A stretch of 64,000 bases of DNA from Pseudomonadota bacterium. Its GTDB lineage: Bacteria > Pseudomonadota > Gammaproteobacteria > Burkholderiales > Burkholderiaceae_C. Of the stretch, positions 38,966 to 48,555 are shown piece after piece. Below the pieces are notes generated by a model. That model made no database searches and had not been told where the DNA came from. It saw only the letters and a list, made by a program, of their open reading frames with translations. The position numbers and the translations under genes were made by a program. Every line of letters starts with the position of its first letter. Positions within the stretch are counted from its first letter, which is position 1. The stretch lies in the NCBI GenBank assembly GCA_021848345.1, contig JAJZUV010000003.1, forward strand, positions 171,948 to 235,947, read 5' to 3'.

Positions 38966-41359
38966 TCAACCCAGCTGCGCGAGCAGCTTCTCGGCCTGCG
39001 CGCGCGTCTCGCCCTCGCTCTCGGCGATGATTTCGTGCAGCAGGTGGCGCGCCGTGTCGAGGTCGCCCATCGCGCGGCTTTCCTCCACCAGCGCCAGGCG
39101 CGTATCCAGCCCCTGGGCGGGTACCGAAGGTGCCGGCTCCGTGACAGGGGGCAGCCCGAGGTCGAACTCCAACGGGGCCGGTTCCGCCGCGGGCGCCGCT
39201 GCGCCCGATGCCGGGGCGGCCTCGCCGGCGGGGGGCAGGGTCAGCGCCGACAGGTCGAAGTCCAGGCCCATGTCCTGCTCCGGCTCGGCCGGCGCCGCGG
39301 CGTGCGCCTCGACCGCGGAGGCCGGGCTCGCACCGCCCAGATCCAGGTTCAGGTCCAGCGCGGAGGCGTCGCCCGCGGCCCCGCCGGGCCCAGCCAGCGA
39401 CGGCAGGCCCGCCAGCAGTTCGGTCGGGGGCATCGTGGGCGCCGGCTCCGTCGAGCCGGACTGGCTGGCGTCGAAGTCCCCGCCGGTGATGGTGGTCGGC
39501 GCGGAGCCCATCACCGGGGGCTGGGTGTTGTGGTACAGCGGGTTGGCCGCATCCAGGTTGCGCCCCAGCTCCTGCACCTTTTTCCATTCCTCGCCCTGGC
39601 CGTCGGTGCGCGTGAACAGGTCGGCGGCCGTCAGCTCGAAGGAACGGGCATCCTTGCGCTTGGAGTAGATCTCCAGCAGCTTGAGCCGCGCGGCGTTGCG
39701 GTCCGGATGATTCTTCAGCGCCTCCTTCAGGATCTCCTCGGCCTGCAGGTCACGCCCGTAGGCCAGGTAGACATCGGCCTCGGCCACCGGATCGACGTCC
39801 ACGCTCTCGACCTGGCTGGGCGAGTACTGCATCGAGGAGCCGAGCGTGCTGTTGTTGGTATCCACGCGCTCGCCGCCGCTGGCCCCGAAGAAGCTGTCTC
39901 CGGTGCCCATGTGGCTGTCGAACACCGAGGCCTGCCCGCCCGCCGACCCGCGGCGACGCCGCAGCACCGCCCATCCCGCCAGCAGCACGCCGAGCAGCAA
40001 GCCGGCGGGGGCCAGCAAGGGATTGGCCAGCAGGCCGCCGAACAGGCCCGGCCCGCGCGATTCCGACGATGCGTGCGCCTCATGCGGCGTCACCGCCGGC
40101 TTGGGCTGCGGCTTGGCGGGCGCCGGCTTGGGCGGAGCCGATGCCGTATGCAGCGGCGCGCTCGCCTGGCTGGCCGCCGCGGCGGGTGCCGGGGCGCTGC
40201 CATGCGTCGCCGCGGAAGCCGCGGCGGACGCGCCGGCATGCGCCGGCACGGCAGCGGCCACGCTGGAGGCGGCTGCCGAGGCCGAAGCGGTCGGCGCGGC
40301 GCCGGGGCGCATCGCCCGTGCCGCCGCGCTGGCGCTGGCCGCCAGCTTGGCCAGCGCGGCCACGTCGGCCTTCGCGGCTTCCAGCTTCTGCGCCAGCGCC
40401 TCGGCCTGTTTTTGCGCGGCGATCCAGTTCGCCTCCGCGGTCTGCCCCGAGGCGGCCACTCCGGCCTGGCTCAGGCGCAGTTGCGACTGCGGACCGGAGG
40501 CGCCGCTGCCGGGCTCGCGCACCTGCGCCTGCACGGTGCCGTGCATGCTGCGCGCGGAGCCGCCGGAGCGGCTCGGGCTGATTTCGGCCAGGCGCCTGCG
40601 GTAGGCGCCGAAGTCCCCGCTGTGGGCGACGATGATCTGGTGCGCCTGGCCGGCGCTGAGGGCGTCGGCCTGGCTCGCGCTCGGCACCTTCAGCACCGCG
40701 CCGGCGCGCAGGCGGTTGATGTCGCCGTCGATGAACGCCCCCTGGTTGGCGCTGTACAGCGCCGCCAGCATCTGCTCCAGCGAGACCTCGCCACCGGAGT
40801 AGGAACGCGCGATGGAGAACAGGGTATCGCCGCGCTGCACGGTGTAGCCCGAACCCGCGCGTGCGGGGGCCTGCGCCGCCGGCAGGGTGCGCTGCACGGC
40901 GTGGGCCAGCGGGGCCGTCGCCTGGGGGACGATCGGCGCCGCCCCCGGCTCGCGGAATCCCGGAGGATCCAGCAGCAGGGTGTAGTTGCGGGTGATCTCG
41001 CCGTTGGACCAGTCGGCGCGCAGCAGCAGGTCGACGAAAGGCTCGTGCACCGGACGCGTGCCGCTGAGGTGCAGGTACGCATGCCCTGCCGCATCCTGGC
41101 GCAGCAGCACGCTGGCCCCCTGCAGCGCGTCGCTGTAGTTCAGGTGCTGCGCCGCGTACATCGAATCCGGCGCGACCCCGACCCGCAGCGAACGCGCCTC
41201 GTCGGGAGTGATCTGGGTGATTTCGATGTTCGCGCTCAGCGGCTGGCCGAGCGTGGACAACACCACCACATGCCCGAGGCCGAAGGCCCCGGCCAGCGGT
41301 ACGGCTCCCGGCAGTGCCGCCAGACAAGCCACACCCATTGCTTGACGCCATTTGGCCAC
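38966..41359 (-). CDS. fimV: FimV/HubP-family polar peptidoglycan-binding protein
   Basis: A large bitopic membrane protein that organises the cell pole and type IV pilus assembly in relatives. Of about 797 residues, a signal peptide (ending PLAGA) precedes the FimV N-terminal domain (GHVVVLSTLGQPLSANIEI...). A LysM domain follows (about 170-225, YTVQRGDTLFSIARSYS). Then come a long Ala-rich, partly coiled-coil region, a transmembrane helix (near 455-475, LAPAGLLLGVLLAGWAVL), an acidic cytoplasmic region with tetratricopeptide-like helices, and the C-terminal FimV motif (LDTARHLLHEIIAES). I chose GTG 41359 because GGGGAAG lies in front of it and it gives a clean signal peptide; ATG 41380 is also in frame. 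Confidence 0.9.
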   Translation of the reverse strand: MAKWRQAMGVACLAALPGAVPLAGAFGLGHVVVLSTLGQPLSANIEITQITPDEARSLRVGVAPDSMYAAQHLNYSDALQGASVLLRQDAAGHAYLHLSGTRPVHEPFVDLLLRADWSNGEITRNYTLLLDPPGFREPGAAPIVPQATAPLAHAVQRTLPAAQAPARAGSGYTVQRGDTLFSIARSYSGGEVSLEQMLAALYSANQGAFIDGDINRLRAGAVLKVPSASQADALSAGQAHQIIVAHSGDFGAYRRRLAEISPSRSGGSARSMHGTVQAQVREPGSGASGPQSQLRLSQAGVAASGQTAEANWIAAQKQAEALAQKLEAAKADVAALAKLAASASAAARAMRPGAAPTASASAAASSVAAAVPAHAGASAAASAATHGSAPAPAAAASQASAPLHTASAPPKPAPAKPQPKPAVTPHEAHASSESRGPGLFGGLLANPLLAPAGLLLGVLLAGWAVLRRRRGSAGGQASVFDSHMGTGDSFFGASGGERVDTNNSTLGSSMQYSPSQVESVDVDPVAEADVYLAYGRDLQAEEILKEALKNHPDRNAARLKLLEIYSKRKDARSFELTAADLFTRTDGQGEEWKKVQELGRNLDAANPLYHNTQPPVMGSAPTTITGGDFDASQSGSTEPAPTMPPTELLAGLPSLAGPGGAAGDASALDLNLDLGGASPASAVEAHAAAPAEPEQDMGLDFDLSALTLPPAGEAAPASGAAAPAAEPAPLEFDLGLPPVTEPAPSVPAQGLDTRLALVEESRAMGDLDTARHLLHEIIAESEGETRAQAEKLLAQLG

Positions 41360-41595
41360 GTTGCTTCCCCTGATCTGCATGGTTGCCCGGCTATGCGTGC
41401 GAATCCGCCCGCAGGCTCATCCATCGCTTCAATGCACGCCCCCATCCCCTTGATTGCAAACTGCGTTGCAGGGGTTTCGCATGCGATAGTAACCAATCGT
41501 CCCCCGGAATCCGGCAGGATTTGGCTTCGCGCCCCGGGTCGGCGTGGCGCGCGCGCAAACCGGCGCCTCCCCAAGGCCGCCGGACGCAATGCTGC

Positions 41596-42702
41596 TCAAG
41601 CCTGCAGAAGGATGCGCAACATGCGGCGCAACGGCTCCGCCGCCCCCCACAACAACTGGTCGCCCACGGTGAAGGCGCTCAGGTACTCCGGGCCCATGGA
41701 CATCTTGCGCAGGCGCCCCACCGGGATGCCCAGCGTGCCGGTGACCGCCACCGGCGTGAGTTCGCGAATGCTGGCCTCGCGGGTGTTCGGAACCACCTTC
41801 ACCCACTCGTTGTCGGCGGCGATCATGGCCTCGATCTCGGTCAACGGCACGTCGCGGCGCAACTTGAACGTCAGCGCCTGGCTGTGGCAGCGCATGGCGC
41901 CGACCCGCACGCAAAGGCCGTCCACCGGGATCGCCTGGGCGTTGCCCAGGATCTTGTTGGTCTCGGCGCCGCCCTTCCACTCCTCGCGCGACATGCCGTT
42001 GCCCAGGTCCTTGTCGATCCACGGGATCAGGCTGCCGCCCAGCGGCACCTCGAAATGGCGTGTGTCGGCCGCCGGCAACGCTCGCTGGGTGTCGATGATC
42101 CCGCGGTCGATGTCCAGGATGGCCGACGCCGGGTCGTCCAGCAGCGGACGCACCGCCGCGTTCAGGGTGCCGAACTGGGTGAGCAGTTCGCGCATGTGCT
42201 GCGCCCCGCCCCCCGAGGCGGCCTGGTAGGTCATCGAGCTCATCCACTCGACCAGGCCGGCCTTGAACAGCGCGCCCACGCCCATGAGCATGCAGCTGAC
42301 CGTGCAGTTGCCGCCGATCCAGTTGCGCCCGCCGCGCGCCAGGGCCGCGTCGATCACCGGCCGGTTCACCGGATCCAGCACGATCACCGCGTCGTCGCGC
42401 ATGCGCAGCGTGGAGGCGGCGTCGATCCAGTGACCCTTCCAGCCGGTGGCGCGCAAGGGCTCGAACACGGCGCCGGTGTAGTCGCCGCCCTGCGCGGTGA
42501 CGATGATGTCGCAGGCGCGCAGCGCCTCCAGGTCGGTGGCGTCGTGCAGCGCGGAGCCGTCGGGCGCCTTGCCTCCGGCGTTGCTGGTCGAGAAATACAC
42601 CGCCTCGACCCGTTCGAGGTCGCCCTCGGCGCGCATGCGCTGCATGAGCACCGATCCCACCATGCCACGCCAGCCCACCAGGCCGACCCGCTGCTTCGCC
42701 AT
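41596..42702 (-). CDS. asd: Aspartate-semialdehyde dehydrogenase
   Basis: Reduces aspartyl phosphate to aspartate semialdehyde for lysine, methionine, threonine and diaminopimelate. The 368 residues begin [18 protein letters not shown] (NADP-binding), with catalytic Cys in [16 protein letters not shown] and the [21 protein letters not shown] stretch (here [17 protein letters not shown]). This is the Gram-negative long-form Asd. It lies 69 bp after leuB and 215 bp before fimV; the latter gap probably holds the fimV promoter. Confidence 0.97.
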   Translation of the reverse strand: MAKQRVGLVGWRGMVGSVLMQRMRAEGDLERVEAVYFSTSNAGGKAPDGSALHDATDLEALRACDIIVTAQGGDYTGAVFEPLRATGWKGHWIDAASTLRMRDDAVIVLDPVNRPVIDAALARGGRNWIGGNCTVSCMLMGVGALFKAGLVEWMSSMTYQAASGGGAQHMRELLTQFGTLNAAVRPLLDDPASAILDIDRGIIDTQRALPAADTRHFEVPLGGSLIPWIDKDLGNGMSREEWKGGAETNKILGNAQAIPVDGLCVRVGAMRCHSQALTFKLRRDVPLTEIEAMIAADNEWVKVVPNTREASIRELTPVAVTGTLGIPVGRLRKMSMGPEYLSAFTVGDQLLWGAAEPLRRMLRILLQA

Positions 42703-42771
42703 GTTCGTGATTTCCTTGGTTTTCCGGGAGTTTGCAGGAGTTTGCGGAAACTTGGAAGTGCGGCGCCGGGC

Positions 42772-43866
42772 TCAGCCCAGCGCGGCGACCACCGCGTCAC
42801 CCATGCCGGCCGTGCCGACGCTGGCATGCCCGGGCTCGGCGATGTCCGCGGTGCGCAGGCCCTGGCGCAGCACCTCGCGCACCGCCTGTTCCACGCGCTG
42901 CGCGGCCTCGGGCTGGCCCAGCGAGTAGCGCAGCATCATGGCGGCGCTGAGGATGGTGGCCAGCGGATTGGCCAGGCCACGGCCGGCGATGTCCGGCGCC
43001 GAGCCGTGCGAGGGCTCGTACAGGCCGCGCCCCTGCTCGTTGAGCGACGCCGACGGCAGCATGCCGATGGAGCCGGTGAGCATCGCCGCCTCGTCGGACA
43101 GGATGTCGCCGAACATGTTGCCGGTGACCACGACGTCGAACTTCTTGGGCGCGCGCACCAGTTGCATCGCCGCGTTGTCCACGTACATGTGCTCCAGCTC
43201 GATGTCGGGGTACTGCGCGTGCACCTCGGTGACCACGTCCTTCCAGAACTGGAAGGTCTCCAGCACGTTGGCCTTGTCGACGCTGGTCACGCGCCCGGCG
43301 TGGCCGGCCGCCTTGCGGGTGCGCGCGGCCTGGAAGGCCACGTGGGCGATGCGCTCGATCTCCGGGCGGCTGTAGCGCATGGTGTCGAAGGCCTCGGGCT
43401 GGCCCGCGAAGGCCCCGTCGGGAGCGTCGCGACGCCCGCGCGGCTGGCCGAAGTAGATGTCTCCGGTGAGCTCGCGCACGATCAGGATGTCCAGGCCCGA
43501 AACGACCTCGGGCTTGAGCGAGGAGGCCTGCGCGAGTTCGGGGTAGAGGATGGCCGGGCGCAGGTTGGCGAACAGCCCCAGGTTCTTGCGCAGCCCGAGG
43601 ATCGCCTGCTCCGGGCGCAGCGCGCGCTCCAGACGGTCGAAGCGCGGATCGCCGACGGCGCCGAACAGCACCGCGTCGGCGCGTTGCGCCAGCGCCAGCG
43701 TGGCCGGCGGCAGCGGATGCCCGTGGCGCTCGTAGGCGGTGCCGCCGACGTCGGCGAACTCGAATTCCAGCTTCAGGCCGTCGGCGCGCAGGCGCTCGAG
43801 CACGCGCATCGCCTGCGCGATGATTTCGGGACCGATGCCGTCGCCCGGCAGGACTGCGATGTTCAT
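42772..43866 (-). CDS. leuB: 3-isopropylmalate dehydrogenase
   Basis: NAD-dependent oxidative decarboxylation of 3-isopropylmalate in leucine synthesis. The 364 residues show [43 protein letters not shown], the catalytic tyrosine and lysine regions ([32 protein letters not shown]) and [14 protein letters not shown]. It lies 34 bp after leuD in leuC-leuD-leuB-asd. Confidence 0.98.
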   Translation of the reverse strand: MNIAVLPGDGIGPEIIAQAMRVLERLRADGLKLEFEFADVGGTAYERHGHPLPPATLALAQRADAVLFGAVGDPRFDRLERALRPEQAILGLRKNLGLFANLRPAILYPELAQASSLKPEVVSGLDILIVRELTGDIYFGQPRGRRDAPDGAFAGQPEAFDTMRYSRPEIERIAHVAFQAARTRKAAGHAGRVTSVDKANVLETFQFWKDVVTEVHAQYPDIELEHMYVDNAAMQLVRAPKKFDVVVTGNMFGDILSDEAAMLTGSIGMLPSASLNEQGRGLYEPSHGSAPDIAGRGLANPLATILSAAMMLRYSLGQPEAAQRVEQAVREVLRQGLRTADIAEPGHASVGTAGMGDAVVAALG

Positions 43867-43900
43867 GCGATGGGACTTTCGGGAAAGGGGGCTGCGGGAA

Positions 43901-44548
43901 TCAGAGGATGCGGTGGGCCAGCCAGGGCATGCGGGCGATGCGCTCGGCTTCGAAGGCGCGCACCTTGTCCGCCTTTTGCAGGGTCAGGCCGATCTCGTCG
44001 AGCCCGCCGACCAGGCAGTTCTTGCGGAACTCGGTGATCTCGAAGGGCAGTTCGGTGCCGTCGGGCTTGACCACGCGCTGGCGCGGCAGGTCGACCGTCA
44101 AGGCGTAGCCGGGGAACGCCGCCACCTCGTCGAACATGCGGGACACCTCGTGCTCGGGCAGCACGATGGGCAGCAGCCCGGTCTTGAAGCAGTTGTTGAA
44201 GAAGATGTCGGCGAAGGACGAGCCCACCACCGCGCGGATGCCCCATTGCTCGATGGCCCAGGGCGCGTGCTCGCGCGACGAACCGCAGCCGAAGTTCTTG
44301 CGCGCCAGCATGATGCTGGCGCCCTGGTAGCGCGGCTGATTGAGCACGAAATCCGGGTTCGGCCGGCGCGAGGCCGGATCCTGCCCCGGCTCGCCGTGAT
44401 CGAGGTAGCGCCACTCGTCGAACAGGTTGGGCCCGAAGCCGGTGCGCCGGATGGACTTGAGGAACTGCTTGGGGATGATGGCGTCGGTGTCGACGTTCTC
44501 GCGGTCGATGGGAACGACCACGCCCTGGTGCACGGTGAAGGCTTGCAT
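43901..44548 (-). CDS. leuD: 3-isopropylmalate dehydratase small subunit
   Basis: Small (swivel) subunit of isopropylmalate isomerase. The 215-residue protein has [37 protein letters not shown] and [19 protein letters not shown], the substrate-recognition segments of LeuD. It is the long form usual for proteobacteria. It lies 42 bp after leuC and must pair with LeuC for activity. Confidence 0.98.
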   Translation of the reverse strand: MQAFTVHQGVVVPIDRENVDTDAIIPKQFLKSIRRTGFGPNLFDEWRYLDHGEPGQDPASRRPNPDFVLNQPRYQGASIMLARKNFGCGSSREHAPWAIEQWGIRAVVGSSFADIFFNNCFKTGLLPIVLPEHEVSRMFDEVAAFPGYALTVDLPRQRVVKPDGTELPFEITEFRKNCLVGGLDEIGLTLQKADKVRAFEAERIARMPWLAHRIL

Positions 44549-44590
44549 GGGAATCGGATTCCTGGTTGGCGAGGCTCGGAGCGTGGCGGC

Positions 44591-45991
44591 TCAGGCCCCC
44601 CGCACGTCGACGAAATGACCGGCCACCGCCGCCGCCGCGGCCATCGCCGGGCTCAGCAGGTGCGTGCGCCCGCCCTGGCCCTGGCGCCCCTCGAAATTGC
44701 GGTTCGAGGTCGACGCGCAGCGCTCGCCCGGCTCCAGCCGGTCGGCGTTCATGGCCAGGCACATGGAACAGCCCGGCTCGCGCCATTCGAAACCGGCGGC
44801 CATGAAGATCTTGTCCAGGCCCTCGCGCTCGGCCTGCGCCTTGACCAGGCCCGAGCCGGGTACGGCCAGCGCCAGGCGCACGTTGGAGGCGATGCGCTTG
44901 CCGGCCAGCACCTTGGCCGCCTCGCGCAGGTCCTCGATGCGCGAGTTGGTGCACGAACCGATGAACACCTTGTCGATGCGGATGTCGGCGATGGGCTTGC
45001 CGGGCTGCAGGCTCATGTACTCCAGCGCGCGCTCCATCGCGGCGCGCTTGACGGGGTCGGTCTGCTTGTCCGGATCGGGCACGCGCTCGTCGATGGCCAC
45101 CACCATCTCGGGCGAGGTGCCCCAGGTAACCTGCGGGCGCAGGCTGGAGGCGTCGAGTTGCACGCGCAGGTCGAAGTGCGCCTCGGCGTCGGAATGCAGG
45201 CCGCGCCAGTAGCGCACCGCCTGCTCCCATTCGACGCCGGAGGGAGCAAAGGGACGCCCCTGGATGTAGCGCAGCGTGGTCTCGTCCACGGCCACCAGGC
45301 CGGCGCGCGCGCCGGCCTCGATGGCCATGTTGCACAGGGTCATGCGCCCTTCCATGCTCAGCGCGCGCACCGCCGGACCGGCGAACTCGATGGTGCAGCC
45401 GGTACCGCCCGCGGTGCCGATGCGCCCGATCACCGCCAGCGCCAGGTCCTTCGCGGTGCAACCGTGGCCGAGCTGGCCGTCGACCCACACCAGCATGTTC
45501 TTCATCTTGCGCGCCAGCAGGGTCTGCGTGGCCAGCACGTGCTCGACCTCGCTGGTGCCGATGCCGAAGGCCAGCGCGCCGAAGGCGCCGTGGGTGCTGG
45601 TGTGCGAGTCGCCGCACACCACCGTCATGCCCGGCAGCGTGGCGCCCTGCTCGGGGCCGATCACGTGCACGATGCCCTGGCGCCGGTCGTTCATCTTGAA
45701 CTGGGTGATGCCCTGCGCGTCGCAGTTGCGGTCCAGCGTGTCCACCTGCAGGCGCGACACCGGATCGGCGATGCCCTCGGCGCGGTTGGTGGTCGGCACG
45801 TTGTGGTCCGATACCGCCAGGTTGGCGCTGATGCGCCATACCTTGCGCCCGGCCAGTTCCAGTCCCTCGAAGGCCTGCGGGCTGGTCACCTCGTGCACCA
45901 GGTGGCGGTCGATGTACAGCAGCGCGGTGCCGTCGGCATCGACGTCCACCAGATGCTCGTCCCAGAGTTTGTCGTAAAGCGTGCGTGCCAT
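44591..45991 (-). CDS. leuC: 3-isopropylmalate dehydratase large subunit
   Basis: Aconitase-family large subunit holding the 4Fe-4S cluster. The 466 residues have [31 protein letters not shown], and cluster cysteines in [15 protein letters not shown] and [14 protein letters not shown]. It is the first gene after the gltA terminator and heads leuCDB-asd. I saw no leader peptide with runs of leucine codons in the 126-bp gap upstream. Confidence 0.98.
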   Translation of the reverse strand: MARTLYDKLWDEHLVDVDADGTALLYIDRHLVHEVTSPQAFEGLELAGRKVWRISANLAVSDHNVPTTNRAEGIADPVSRLQVDTLDRNCDAQGITQFKMNDRRQGIVHVIGPEQGATLPGMTVVCGDSHTSTHGAFGALAFGIGTSEVEHVLATQTLLARKMKNMLVWVDGQLGHGCTAKDLALAVIGRIGTAGGTGCTIEFAGPAVRALSMEGRMTLCNMAIEAGARAGLVAVDETTLRYIQGRPFAPSGVEWEQAVRYWRGLHSDAEAHFDLRVQLDASSLRPQVTWGTSPEMVVAIDERVPDPDKQTDPVKRAAMERALEYMSLQPGKPIADIRIDKVFIGSCTNSRIEDLREAAKVLAGKRIASNVRLALAVPGSGLVKAQAEREGLDKIFMAAGFEWREPGCSMCLAMNADRLEPGERCASTSNRNFEGRQGQGGRTHLLSPAMAAAAAVAGHFVDVRGA

Positions 45992-46027
45992 CGCTGTCGG
46001 GCCGGCTTGCGGCGCAGGAGAAACGAA

Positions 46028-46058
46028 AAGGGTCCGCCGCGCTCCGCGGCGGACCCTT
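46028..46058 (-). terminator. Strong rho-independent terminator after gltA
   Basis: A perfect 14-bp stem (AAGGGTCCGCCGCG with its complement) closes a 3-base loop. On the minus strand it is followed by TTCGTTT, and the stem ends in A-T pairs, giving a T-rich tail. It ends the sdhCDAB-sdhE-gltA transcript before leuC. The plus-strand side also has GATTTT, so it could work both ways. Confidence 0.8.
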
Positions 46059-46118
46059 GATTTTAGCGGGGTTATCGCAGTCCCAGGGCGGGCCGGGAAC
46101 GGCGACGGCGACCCTCGC

Positions 46119-47432
46119 TTACTTGCGCTGCGCCAGCGGCACCACGTTGCGGGCGTCGGCGCCGGTGAACAGCTGGCGCGGGCGTCCGATCTTGTACTCG
46201 GGGTCGGAGATCATCTCGTTGAGCTGCGCGATCCAGCCCACGGTGCGCGCCAGGGCGAAAACAGCCGTGAACAGCGACACCGGCACGCCGATGGCCTTTT
46301 GCACGATGCCCGAGTAGAAGTCCACGTTCGGGTAGAGCTTGCGCTGCACGAAGTAGTCGTCCTCGAGGGCGATCTTCTCCAGGGTCATGGCCAGCTTGAA
46401 CAGCGGGTCGTCGTGCAGGCCCAGCGCGTCCAGCACCTCGTGGCAGGTCTCGCGCATCAGCTTGGCACGCGGGTCGTAGTTCTTGTAGACGCGGTGGCCG
46501 AAGCCCATCAGGCGCACCGAGGAGTTCTTGTCCTTGACCTTCTCGATGAACTCGCCGATCTTGGCCACGCCGCCGTTGGCCTGGATGTCGTAGAGCATGT
46601 TCAGGCAGGCCTCGTTGGCGCCGCCGTGCGCCGGACCCCACAGGCAGGCCACGCCGGCCGCGATGGCCGCGAAGGGGTTGGTTCCGCTGGATGCGCACAG
46701 GCGCACGGTCGAGGTGGAGGCGTTCTGCTCGTGGTCGGCGTGCAGGATGAAAATGCGGTCCAGCGCGCGCTCGATCACCGGGTTGGGCACGTACTCCTCG
46801 CAAGGCGTGGCCCACATCATGCGCATGAAGTTCCCCGCGTAGCTCAGGTTGTTCTGCGGGTACATGTACGGCTGGCCCATGTTGTACTTGTAGGCCATGG
46901 CCACCAGCGTGGGCATCTTGGCGATCAGGCGCACGGCCGAGATGTCGCGCTGGGCGGCGTCGTTCAGGTTGATCGAGTCCGGGTAGAAGGCCGACATGGC
47001 GCCCACCAGGCCGGTCAGCACGGCCATCGGATGGGCGTCGCGGCGGAAACCGCGCAGGAAGAACTGCATCTGCTCGTTGACCATCGTGTGCTGGGTCACG
47101 CGGCGCACGAAGTCGGCCTTCTGCTCGGCGTTGGGCAGCTCGCCGTACAGGATCAGGTAGCAGGTCTCCATGTAGTCGCAATTGACCGCCAACTGCTCGA
47201 TCGGGTAGCCGCGATACAGCAGCTCGCCCTTGTCGCCGTCGATGTAGGTGATGGCCGAGTTGCACGACGCGGTGGACAGGAAGCCGGGGTCGTAGGTGAA
47301 CTTGCCGGTCTGCCCGTACAGCTTGCGGATGTCGATCACGTCCGGACCGACCGAGCCCTTGTAGATCGGCAGCTCGATGCTGGGCGCGCCGTCGGAGAAG
47401 GACAGCGTGGCTTTGACGTCGGAAGGCTTCAT
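46119..47432 (-). CDS. gltA: Citrate synthase (type II)
   Basis: Condenses acetyl-CoA and oxaloacetate. The 436 residues have the N-terminal domain of NADH-sensitive hexameric synthases, [20 protein letters not shown], then [16 protein letters not shown] (His), [15 protein letters not shown] (His) and [17 protein letters not shown] 47432 begins [12 protein letters not shown]; the frame extends upstream without similarity. It lies 49 bp after sdhE, so succinate oxidation and citrate synthesis are co-transcribed. Confidence 0.98.
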   Translation of the reverse strand: MKPSDVKATLSFSDGAPSIELPIYKGSVGPDVIDIRKLYGQTGKFTYDPGFLSTASCNSAITYIDGDKGELLYRGYPIEQLAVNCDYMETCYLILYGELPNAEQKADFVRRVTQHTMVNEQMQFFLRGFRRDAHPMAVLTGLVGAMSAFYPDSINLNDAAQRDISAVRLIAKMPTLVAMAYKYNMGQPYMYPQNNLSYAGNFMRMMWATPCEEYVPNPVIERALDRIFILHADHEQNASTSTVRLCASSGTNPFAAIAAGVACLWGPAHGGANEACLNMLYDIQANGGVAKIGEFIEKVKDKNSSVRLMGFGHRVYKNYDPRAKLMRETCHEVLDALGLHDDPLFKLAMTLEKIALEDDYFVQRKLYPNVDFYSGIVQKAIGVPVSLFTAVFALARTVGWIAQLNEMISDPEYKIGRPRQLFTGADARNVVPLAQRK

Positions 47433-47481
47433 GGGGGGCTCCGGGGGTTGGGGTGACGGCCGCGCTTCGGCGCGACGCGGC

Positions 47482-47766
47482 TCAGTCGCGCAGCATGTCG
47501 AGCAGGCCCAGGCGCTGCGCCGCCTGCGCCTGCGCCGGCGGCTCGATGTGCCCGAGCAGCAGCGCCAGCAGCGTGTTGTCGTCAAGTTCCAGCAACTCGC
47601 CCAGCGCCGCCGTCTGCGCGGGCTCGAGCGAATCGCCGTGACGGGCGAAAAATCGCGTGAACAGCAGGTCGTTCTCCAGCAAGCCGCGGCGCGCGCGCCA
47701 GCGCAGCCTGCGCAGCGCGGCGGCGTGGTCCTCGGGGGTTCCCGGGCTGCCGGAGGAGACGGTCAT
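47482..47766 (-). CDS. sdhE: Succinate dehydrogenase flavinylation factor SdhE
   Basis: Small cytoplasmic chaperone that helps attach FAD covalently to SdhA. The 94-residue protein has the signature [14 protein letters not shown] (the RGxxE motif) and is followed by helical segments with [16 protein letters not shown]. It sits 7 bp after sdhB and before gltA, the usual sdhB-sdhE-gltA arrangement in betaproteobacteria. Confidence 0.93.
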   Translation of the reverse strand: MTVSSGSPGTPEDHAAALRRLRWRARRGLLENDLLFTRFFARHGDSLEPAQTAALGELLELDDNTLLALLLGHIEPPAQAQAAQRLGLLDMLRD

Positions 47767-47773
47767 GACCAGC

Positions 47774-48484
47774 TCAGACCGCCCGCCGCAGCATCAGGTC
47801 CTTGATGCTGCCGATGGCCCGCGTCGGGTTGAGTTCCTTCGGGCATACGTCGACGCAGTTCATGATGGTGTGGCAGCGGAACAGGCGGTACGGGTCCTCG
47901 AGGTCGTCCAGGCGCGCACCCGTGGCCTCGTCGCGGCTGTCGGCGATGAAGCGATAGGCCTGCAGCAGCCCGGCCGGGCCGACGAACTTGTCCGGGTTCC
48001 ACCAGAAGCTCGGGCAGGAGGTGGAGCAGCTGGCGCACAGGATGCACTCGTACAGCCCGTTGAGCACCTCGCGCTGCTCGGGGCTCTGCAGGCGTTCCTT
48101 CTCCGGCGCCGGGGTGTCGTTGATCAGGTACGGCTTGACCGAGTGGTACTGCTTGAAGAACTGGGTCATGTCGACGATCAGGTCGCGGATCACCGGCAGC
48201 CCGGGCAGCGGCTTGAGCACCACCGGCTCCTTCAGCGTGAGCAGGTTGGTGGTGCAGGTCAGGCCGTTCTTGCCGTTGATGTTCATGCCGTCGGAGCCGC
48301 ACACGCCCTCGCGGCACGAACGCCGGAAGGCCAGGGTCTCGTCGACGTCGGCCTTGATGCGCATGAGCGCGTCGAGCAGCATCTTGTCGTTGTGCTGCAG
48401 CTCGACCTCGTAGTCCTGCATGTACGGCCTGGCGTCGCGGTCCGGGTCGTAGCGGTAGATCGAAAACTTCATCTTGCGGGTCAT
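47774..48484 (-). CDS. sdhB: Succinate dehydrogenase iron-sulfur subunit
   Basis: Carries 2Fe-2S, 4Fe-4S and 3Fe-4S clusters that move electrons from SdhA FAD to quinone. The 236 residues have SCREGVCGSDGMNINGKNGL for the 2Fe-2S cluster, CILCASCSTSCP and CHTIMNCVDVCPKELNP for the other two. ATG 48484 gives MTRKMKF; the second Met is an alternative. It lies 71 bp after sdhA. Confidence 0.98.
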   Translation of the reverse strand: MTRKMKFSIYRYDPDRDARPYMQDYEVELQHNDKMLLDALMRIKADVDETLAFRRSCREGVCGSDGMNINGKNGLTCTTNLLTLKEPVVLKPLPGLPVIRDLIVDMTQFFKQYHSVKPYLINDTPAPEKERLQSPEQREVLNGLYECILCASCSTSCPSFWWNPDKFVGPAGLLQAYRFIADSRDEATGARLDDLEDPYRLFRCHTIMNCVDVCPKELNPTRAIGSIKDLMLRRAV

Positions 48485-48555
48485 CAGGGTCTCTCCGTGT
48501 GCTGGAGCGTCTCGAGGCAACGCAGGGCCGGGTGCCGCCCGACCCTGGGGCCGTC

